DNA of 64,000 nucleotides from Blakeslea trispora (taxonomy: Eukaryota; Mucoromycota; Mucoromycetes; Mucorales; Choanephoraceae): the NCBI GenBank assembly GCA_025331445.1, contig JAIWNE010000004.1:1-64000 (forward strand), in the 5' to 3' direction. Shown here in pieces: positions 56,936 through 64,000 of this stretch; position 1 is the stretch's first letter; the number at the start of each line of letters is the position of its first letter. The notes beneath the pieces were generated by a model. The model made no database searches and was not told the origin of the DNA. It worked only from the letters and a program-made list of their open reading frames with translations. Both the position numbers and the translations under genes were made by a program.

Positions 56936-58343
56936 ATGGACCTAAGCAAACAACTGAGCGAAGAAAAGTTTGGAAAGATGGCTGAAAGCTATCAAATCCA
57001 TGAGCTCGAAGAGACTTGCAAAATGATAACAGAAAATGAGTCACTTTTTAATGATTTGGGTTTAACATGCTTGAATTACGTACTCAACACAAACAGGATA
57101 ACATCCATCAAGAAAATAGAATGGATTAATCACTTCTATCAACCCTACTTGACGAACGAGAGCATAAGCCAAAAAATCTTTTTGTTTTTGTTATCCTTGA
57201 GATTTGAAGAGCAAGATTTGATGGATATTGAGCTATATCAGTTAATGTCCAACACATTTCCTAAAGTTGCACCTTCCACTACAGAATTATGGGAGCAGGC
57301 ACTCATGCCTTTTATGGAAAAGATGAAACAGCAAGTATCTTGTTTGCAATTTGGTTTGAAAACTATTGATAAATTTTTTCTCTTGTATAGGCGTGAAGAA
57401 TTCAGTGATATAATAGACAGTTATCTATACGACCCTAGTATTCATCCCAATATAAATACACACGATGACTTGGCTATTATCTCAAGGTAAAAAGAATGAT
57501 AGATGATTGACTCAAACTCATCCATTGACTTGGTTTTAACAGCCTTCAGTTATTCAACATTTTGTGCGAATCAGAGCTGCAACCGTTGAACTGTGATCAT
57601 AAACTAGAGTTTGGATTTTCAGATATCTTTAATGAATTCATTGTCTACATACACAATTCAGACCTTCAAAGAAAGTTCACTGTAGATGCCTTCTTTGTCG
57701 AAAACCAATTCGATGTAATTTATGATATAGCAATAACATTCAACTCACTCCATTAATCATTTTAAATCATAAAGGAGCTTATGTGGAATATACCAAAACA
57801 AACATACCTACTCATGCCAAATATACATTTCGATACCTATGATTCTTTCAATACGGTGTTGAGAGAATGCATCTATTTGTTGGGAACATGTCACCATTTG
57901 CACACAACTACCATCGCATTCGCTCTAGTTCAGCTATTTGAATTTGCAAAAACCCACTACAATTTACAGGTAATGGTGCTACAAGAAAAAGAAAAAGAAA
58001 AAGAAACTTATCTACAGAATACTAGACTCTTCATCATATAAGCGAAATCTGTCAAACGAGTTGTTTTGAGCATCTTCGGCAATTGTTGAGAGATAGTGCT
58101 TTTGTATTGCACCCAAACACTATACATAAGAGGCTTTTCAGAACAGCCTCTTCTTATGTATTACTTAGACATGCAATCCCCTCTTTGTTTCGTATAGCAT
58201 TTCCAGTCTTTATATGGGATCAATATTGTCATTCCCGAGCCATTTTTATTAACTCGTTGAGTGAATATGATCATCAGGCAGAAAACAAGATGCATGCACT
58301 TGTCGAAAGAGTGATCTTTACTTGCTGTCTATCTAGCTTGTGA
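56936..58343 (+). CDS. All-helical orphan protein, possibly HEAT-like
   Basis: Four exons (56936-57486, 57543-57714, 57775-57969, 58026-58343) join in phase to 411 residues. The product has no low complexity, no signal peptide and no membrane segment. It is rich in Leu, Ile, Phe and His with helix-turn-helix periodicity (WINHFYQPYLTNESISQKIF, ALVQLFEFAKTHYNLQTLHH, LRQLLRDSAFVLHPNTIHKR), which suggests an alpha-solenoid. I could not assign a family. The acceptor of exon 4 (TACTAG at 58025) was chosen because the nearer CAG leads to an immediate stop. The stop codon TGA (58341-58343) directly abuts the stop of the protease on the other strand. Confidence 0.72.
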
Positions 58344-59890
58344 TCAAAGTCTGTCTCTGAAGCGGTCTCTATTTCTCAGCGTATTTAAATAAATGCCATC
58401 CAATTTGACAAGTTGTTGTTTTGAAGTTCGACTATACGGATCCAAGACATCAGAAAGCCCTAATTGCCAAGACTCTCTAAATGAGCCATACATGTCATAG
58501 CCATTCTTGTTCCAACAAGCAGCTCGTCCTCCATGAAGCTGGCCTACAATGCGATGATGAGCGTCAAATAAGGGTGAACCTGAACTACCTGACTCTGTTG
58601 TTCCACGTGTCCATTTCTCAACCCTCCAATGGCTCTTTTTCGGGCATTCATCCCAGCATGAAAGCTTGAGAGAACTGTTATAGACTGACAATTTCTTAAA
58701 ATCGCCTTGAGGATGATGGATACCCACCAATGGCCAGTCAGGTTTAGCTTCTGTTGTCCAACCGGCGAGATATGCATCGTATTCTTCTGGAATTCGCTCC
58801 TGTACTTCAAAAATAGCATAGTCAGATACGCTTGAACTATCTAAAAATTCAAAAAGGAGATGTTTAACTATGTTCAAGTGGAGAAAAAAAAAGTAAGCTT
58901 TTAGTTATTACTTTGTAAAACAAGTCCACGAAGTATCTCTAGTTTCTTCTTGAATGTATTTGAAGAATCACAAAATGGTTTTTGATAATTCAACAGTACC
59001 ATATCTGTCATTGAAGTTGTTGCATCAATTATACAATGATTTGCCTATTGAGCAGTGTCAATTTGTTTTTTTTCCTTTTTGTCTTTTCTTTGTATTCTAC
59101 CGTCAAAAGCAATTGTCTCCCATCTTGCTCAATATTATTAATAAACGCTCCAGTACAATAGCGTTGATTTTCATTCGTCAACAGTATAGCAATAGAGCTA
59201 GCCTCCTTTGACCAATATGAGCCTATAGCATCACATGCATAATCAATGTTGCATCTGCCTGATCTATTTGGATTTGATTTTAAAACTATTTCTTGACTGG
59301 ATTCATAAATAGAGAACATATCAAGAAAGGGCATAGGTAAATAACCATATATAACCCGAGATATGTGTAAATGGGGTATCAATTGGAAAGAAGAAGAAGA
59401 CTCGTATACAACATAAAGGGTATCTCCAGTCATAGGCCATGTAGCGAGTTGAGTTTTATCTGGAGATAAATTCAAATACTAGTTGAAATAGTTGAAGCTA
59501 TACTCTATACACCATATGATTTTAATGCATTGAACTGACCTGCCTCTGTCCATTTCTGTTCATGATATATAGTGATGCACCCAAAGGTGTTTGCCATTGA
59601 TCGAAAATAAGGCTCAAAGACAGTGCACCCGGGCTGTGAATCTTAATTTTCCATTGTAGAGTTGAATGATTGGCTACAGCTATAGAAACAGGAGGATGTA
59701 TATAAATAGATGTGGCTATAGAAGCGCCAAATTCATAGGTTTTAGTTGATTTGTCACGATACTTCAAGAGGCTTAAAGGTGGTGGCACATTGTAAGTTGG
59801 AATTTGATTCGTTGCATGATCAAAAACAAATGTCTGCTGATATGCAAGCGCAGAAATCATGAAAACAAACAAAATACACAAGCAAATCAT
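58344..59890 (-). CDS. Secreted lysyl-endopeptidase-like serine protease (trypsin fold, API type)
   Basis: Four exons (59890-59540, 59478-59101, 59044-58912, 58867-58344) encode 461 residues. A signal peptide (about 1-17) is followed by a beta-rich pro-region (ISPGA-like IHSPGALSLSLIF). The mature start CNIDYACDAIGSYW matches the CNIDVVC opening of Achromobacter-type lysyl endopeptidase. The catalytic triad is complete: His246 in TANHC (formed across an intron), Asp303 in SVSDYAIFE, and Ser385 in ESGSSGSPLFD. HRIVGQLHGG, VGIHHPQGD and the closing LDPYSRTSKQ...LDGIYLN are also family marks. It should be an extracellular protease, probably favouring Lys, but specificity is inferred. Such proteases are known mostly from bacteria. 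The start ATG (59890) gives the signal peptide. Confidence 0.9.
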
Positions 59891-60956
59891 TCTATATAAC
59901 ACACATGTACCAAGTAGAGTGGGAAAGAATTATATCAAGCGTATGAAAAGTAGAAGAACGCAAGAAGAAAAAGAAAAAAAGAACATGAGAGAAGGAAATA
60001 AAAAAAAAATGGTATAAGGTGATACCAAAGGCATATATTTTAACATTTCTAATCTCAGGCCCAAGTCAAACTTAGTTTGAAGAACATCAAACAATACAAA
60101 AGATCAAACTTATCTATGGACAGAGAATTTGGAAAAAGTGGTTTGAAAGGAGCACATTGCAGACATAAAGCAGCTGTACATTTAATTGATTCATACGTTT
60201 TGTTGCAGACTTGGAACATCTGAATCAACTCTATTTGTGATGTTTTGTAGCAGCATCAAAATGATGAAATAAAAACCATCCTGTTGTTGCTTTGGCCTAA
60301 TGCACTTGAATGTGAGAGGTTAGCTATCTAAGCCTTTGTAAATTAAGTTGATGCTTAACACAACGAATTGTCAACAACAAAAATATTTATGTGTAAACAA
60401 AAACAGTAACAAGATTAGAGCTATGTGAACTTGGTATTACAGAGCACGAAAAAAGTAATATCTTGACCCTCAAAATAGATAACAGTTTTAGGAACTATTG
60501 TGTTGTCTGGCTGATCTTATTGTAAGGTACGCATTTTATCATAAAAGGTAGGTTGCGTAAACTATTATGAGCCGGATTTTTTTCTCTTAATCCTAAGAAT
60601 AAAATGGTTTTAGTTCACAGACATTGATTGCAGTAAAGAAATTGCTTTGGATTTCTAAGGAAAGTTTTTTTCTTTTTAGCCATTTCCTTTGTACGGTTTA
60701 GATAACTTCATAATGGTTAGAGCCAACTAGATAGTTTTTTTTAGAGAAATCATTTGAGCTTTTATTCAGAGAGGTTATGCGTAGCAACTGCTGACCCAAT
60801 AAAATATTTCGCGTCTAACACAATTTAACTATATCTATAAATGGTATGAGAAAAAAGATTATGCGCCTTATTGCCAAGTACTTATGGCCAAAAAGTATAA
60901 ATAATGAAAATTGAGTTGATCTTTTCGATTTAATATCTTTACTCAAAATAAAAAAA
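59891..60956. other. Divergent promoter region
   Basis: About 1.07 kb between the protease (-) and the NAD(P)-binding reductase (+). AT-rich, no gene. A TATA-like element near the plus-strand gene is listed separately. Confidence 0.55.
60896..60903 (+). promoter_or_regulatory. Candidate TATA box of the NAD(P)-binding reductase gene
   Basis: TATAAATA lies about 54 nt before the ATG at 60957, a plausible TATA distance for a short leader. Motif match only. Confidence 0.4.
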
Positions 60957-61610
60957 ATGGTTCGTGTTGCTGTGCTTGGTGGTTCAAGAGGATGTGCTCG
61001 TGCTATGGTTGTACAAGGCCTGGACAGATATCAATTCAAACTACTCGTCCGTAATCCAGATAACATTGAGTATACTGAACAACAAAAATCTAAATTGACT
61101 CTCATCAAAGGAGATGCTATGGATCCAGCCTCTGTCAGACAATTACTCGAGGATACTGATGTCATTGTGTCATCTATCGGAAGTACCATTGATATGAGCG
61201 GAAAGATGGTTATACCTGATCTATGCAACAAATCAATGAAAGTATTATTGGAAGAACTGGAGAAGATGGGAAGTAACCGCCCTCAACGCTTAGTGGTTGT
61301 GTCCTCAACAGGATTAGACGATTCAGGTGATGTTCCTTGTTTGATGCGTCCTATGTACAAGTACCTTTTACATGAACCTCACGAAGACAAGAGAAAGATG
61401 GAGAAAATGGTCATAAATCAGAATATCATTCCCAATTGGATTCTTGTTAGACCTACTTTCCTGAAGAATGGTAAATTGACCGGGAAATACAAGGCAGAGG
61501 AGAATATCAGTGGCTATTTTGTGAATAGAGAAGATATTGGACATTTCTTGGTAAACCAATGCATTGACCAAGACAGATTCCTTCAAAAGAAAGTAGTCGT
61601 TTCAAATTAA
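60957..61610 (+). CDS. NAD(P)-binding atypical SDR / flavin-reductase-like protein
   Basis: Intronless, 217 residues. The N-terminus is a Rossmann beta-alpha-beta unit with an unusual glycine loop (VAVLGGSRGCARAMVVQGL), then LVRNP after the second strand and GDAMDPASVRQLLEDTDVIV, a layout shared with NmrA-like, NAD(P)-binding-10 and biliverdin-reductase-B-like proteins. RLVVVSSTGL and the WILVRPTFLKNGKLTGKY block are the family's substrate-side segment. There is no signal peptide, so it is probably cytosolic. Substrate unknown; it could be a quinone or flavin reductase or a redox sensor. It converges on the amino-acid transporter with 51 bp between stop codons. Confidence 0.85.
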   Translation: MVRVAVLGGSRGCARAMVVQGLDRYQFKLLVRNPDNIEYTEQQKSKLTLIKGDAMDPASVRQLLEDTDVIVSSIGSTIDMSGKMVIPDLCNKSMKVLLEELEKMGSNRPQRLVVVSSTGLDDSGDVPCLMRPMYKYLLHEPHEDKRKMEKMVINQNIIPNWILVRPTFLKNGKLTGKYKAEENISGYFVNREDIGHFLVNQCIDQDRFLQKKVVVSN

Positions 61611-61661
61611 AAGGGCATATGTGCCGAATCAATTATTACTTTAATATATCAATAAATTAAT

Positions 61662-63692
61662 CTATCCTGAAACAACCCATTCTTTTGAAGTATTGTAAAA
61701 CGTAAATAACATGACAGACAATCCAAACACTATAAGTATCAAATCCATAGTTTTCTTCATGCCTTTTGTAGTAGGCAAGGCCATATGGAAAAGAGGGGGA
61801 AAGATAAGACTCAAGGGACCTATCATTAAGCATGAGAAGTTTGCTATGTATATGCTTTAACACGAGAAAACTTACAGCAGCAGATAGAGCCGATCAAGCT
61901 AATAAACTTGTCCAAATCATTTGCTCCTCCCCAGGCAACCAAAGTAGCAACAATCACAATGCATGCTCTTAATCCATTCTTTTGCCATTTGATGCTTAGA
62001 TTGTGTTTACCTGTACGCTCACCAAACACCATCTGTTCTACAATACGAATTGTTGGGAATAAAGCAAGAGCATTGGAAAGCAACACAGCTACTGCGTAGC
62101 CAATCTGAACAAAACTCGAAATAACACCAGAAGGAAGATTTAAGAGAGCGACTGTCTGAACATCTTTTCCAAATGCAATATAGCCAAGTACACCTACAGT
62201 ACAAAGAGTAGAAGCAACCAATACCATCACAAATGTCAAAACAGCAGGAAACTTCTCAGGCTTCTCCATAGAATCGCGGATAGGTATAATCAAGCCTATC
62301 CATATGTATTGAGAAAAAAATGTGCTGTTACTCTCGTTTGATTTCCTCTTACCAATCCCTTCAAAGGAATAAACAGCTGTACCAATGAAGACTGAATATT
62401 GTTGAGAGTTAAATAGCCAATGAATTCCAGGTCCAGTCTTGGGCTCTCCATGATCAAACAGTTGAATACAGTCAAAAACTAAAAGAGCAAGTAAGCCAGC
62501 AACGATCAACACATCGGATATAAGAGCAGTAGGAGACAGTTTAGCAATGTTTCGTATCAATACAAGTGGCGTCAATAAGATGGCTAGCATCATAAGGACA
62601 GCAACATTGTTCAATATAACCTTATTGCCACTCAGAGCTCGAATAGCCTCAGTGATGTTTTCAACGATAAAAATTGTACCACCGCAAACAAATCCCATCT
62701 AATCCGAATGTATGCATATGTAAGTGAATGTATGTCATTTTGGCGGTGCCTTGTTGTACCTGGGATATAGCGATTGAAAACAAAACGATACGCCTCATCC
62801 AATTGCCATACAATTGACCTCCCATGTCACCATAACTTCCGATCAAGTGCTCTTTACAGTCCAGAAGCAAGAGAAAACAATACAGAGAAATGGCACCCAT
62901 GAACCACATTAATAGCACGGAAAACAAGAGCCCACCATTTGAGAACGCTTTAGGTAGAAAGAGAATACCACTGCCAATAAATGCCTTGAATAACAAGAAA
63001 ACAGTCTTTACAACAGTGGCCTTTTTGTGACTTGATTCTTTTTTCTTATGCATACTTGGCTTTTTGTGGCGGTTAGGGAGTAGAGCTGTTGACTCGCCAT
63101 CCTCTTCGTCTTCTGACTGGGTTTCATCTGTATCAGACAAATCCTCACCTGCAAACTGACTCATGTAAGACGCTATGGCCAAGTACTCTAGAAAGTGGCG
63201 TGTAGGCTTAGTATCCAGATGAATGATTTCAGGCGACAATCCAATAGCTCGATAAGACGCCCTTGAAGAAGAACAGACAGATTCAGGACGAAACAGTTCC
63301 TGAAAAGCTGAATCCTCATTAATTTCTTGATTCTTTTGAGCGAGCTTTTGTTGTTGATGAACATGAAATCGTCTAAATCCACCTGGTTTATCAAGATTTT
63401 CAAATTCGTTGATTGAGGAATGGCTGCTTTTTGAGGGTGATGAAGCCTCCTTTAGATCCACCATGGATTTTGTTCTTCTTGCGCTTGGTGATGCTGCCAT
63501 AATAAGACTTTTGGCGTGTGTGTAAATATCGTGCGTAACAGACGCACCAGGCAAATGATAGGGGACAGCAATTTCTGCCTCATTACTTGTCTCACCATCT
63601 ACTTTTAAACAGTCATTTTCAGTGCCATCCACCAGATGATGCTGTACTAAATCCGGAATGGCTTTGTCAGATATTGGGCTATGACTATCCAT
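61662..63692 (-). CDS. Vacuolar amino-acid transporter, AVT3/AVT4-like (AAAP family)
   Basis: Four exons (63692-62760, 62698-62353, 62295-61876, 61819-61662) give 618 residues. A long cytosolic N-terminus (about 225 residues, Ser/Glu-rich, with an acidic patch DETQSEDEEDGE and EYLAIASYMSQFAGEDL, typical of Avt3-type proteins) precedes about 11 membrane segments. The first is VFLLFKAFIGSGILFLPKAF, the family's substrate-binding helix; later ones include VFIGTAVYSFEGIG, followed across an intron by LIIPIRDSMEKPEKF, and PLSLIFPPLFHMA. Yeast Avt3/Avt4 export neutral and basic amino acids from the vacuole. The last exon is needed for the conserved PLSLIFPPLFH and final helix, since the frame otherwise stops early. 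An in-frame upstream ATG at 63755 would add 21 low-complexity residues from the leader. Confidence 0.93.
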
Positions 63693-64000
63693 TTTTAAAT
63701 AATGAAATAAAAAAAAAAGAAAAGAAAAAAAAGAGAAACAGAATCGGTTAATCAATTTCCTTACAAACGTTATGCTTTAATACAAAACTTTAAATTTTGA
63801 TTGGATCAATTACATCATTGATCTTGGTTACGCATAGCCTAATGGCTATCAGGTACAATCATGATAACAGAAATGTTAGAAAGACCATTGTTGTATCCAT
63901 AAGCAACTGATTCCGGTAAGCTTGTTTGGGTCTTATTTTATAAGCTCTGATGATTACTCATAAAAGAAAGAAAAAGACTGCTAAAAGAAAAGAGCGAAAT
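63693..64000. other. Upstream region of the AVT-like transporter gene
   Basis: About 308 bp to the window edge. A/G-rich (T/C-rich on the coding strand) leader at 63706-63740, then AT-rich sequence. No gene seen. Confidence 0.5.

Overview
The window is nuclear DNA from a filamentous fungus, most probably an early-diverging one of the Mucorales type (Mucoromycota). I infer this from the AT-rich base composition, the many short spliceosomal introns (about 45-110 nt, GT-AG, many ending in a pyrimidine tract plus TAG or CAG), the long A, T and C homopolymers, and protein families typical of such fungi. No ribosomal RNA, tRNA, CRISPR array, complete transposon or virus-like gene was found. Exon boundaries below were worked out by hand from reading phase and splice signals, so internal junctions are models.

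Layout. 1-16.5 kb: the 5' part of a secreted proteinase-K-type subtilase (-), a classical short-chain dehydrogenase (+), a Cuf1/Mac1-type copper-fist transcription factor (+), an SPX-domain anion/phosphate transporter (-), a small one-pass membrane protein (-) and a secreted thaumatin-like protein (-). 17.5-32.4 kb: a Boi/Pob1-like SH3-SAM-PH protein carrying an extra C-terminal CH-like domain (+), thioredoxin (-), a tiny helical protein (-), an acidic coiled-coil orphan (+), acyl-CoA-binding protein (+), a 141-residue orphan (+), splicing factor Prp18 (+) and a protein-kinase-fold protein with a broken catalytic loop (-). 32.4-36.5 kb is a gene desert with one possible decayed gene. 36.5-52.2 kb is a dense same-strand run: a Myb/SANT plus WD40 protein, a coiled-coil protein, DDB1, an Ecm33-like GPI-anchored wall protein, a saccharopine-dehydrogenase-like oxidoreductase and CCT3. 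52.4-63.7 kb: malic enzyme (-), a helical orphan (+), a secreted lysyl-endopeptidase-like serine protease (-), an NAD(P)-binding reductase (+) and an AVT3/4-like vacuolar amino-acid transporter (-).

How the genes relate. Most are ordinary eukaryotic housekeeping genes with no operon logic. The one suggestive neighbourhood is the SANT-WD40 gene, whose beta-propeller carries DxR-type repeat ends like those of DDB1-CUL4 substrate receptors, lying on the same strand two genes upstream of DDB1. The oddest points are: an API-type lysyl endopeptidase, mainly known from bacteria, with an intact triad split by introns; a kinase fold with HRN in place of HRD; two GC-AG introns, one of them inside the splicing factor gene PRP18; two conserved genes that each lack exactly one base next to a G4 or C4 run; and a pair of convergent genes whose stop codons abut with zero spacing.
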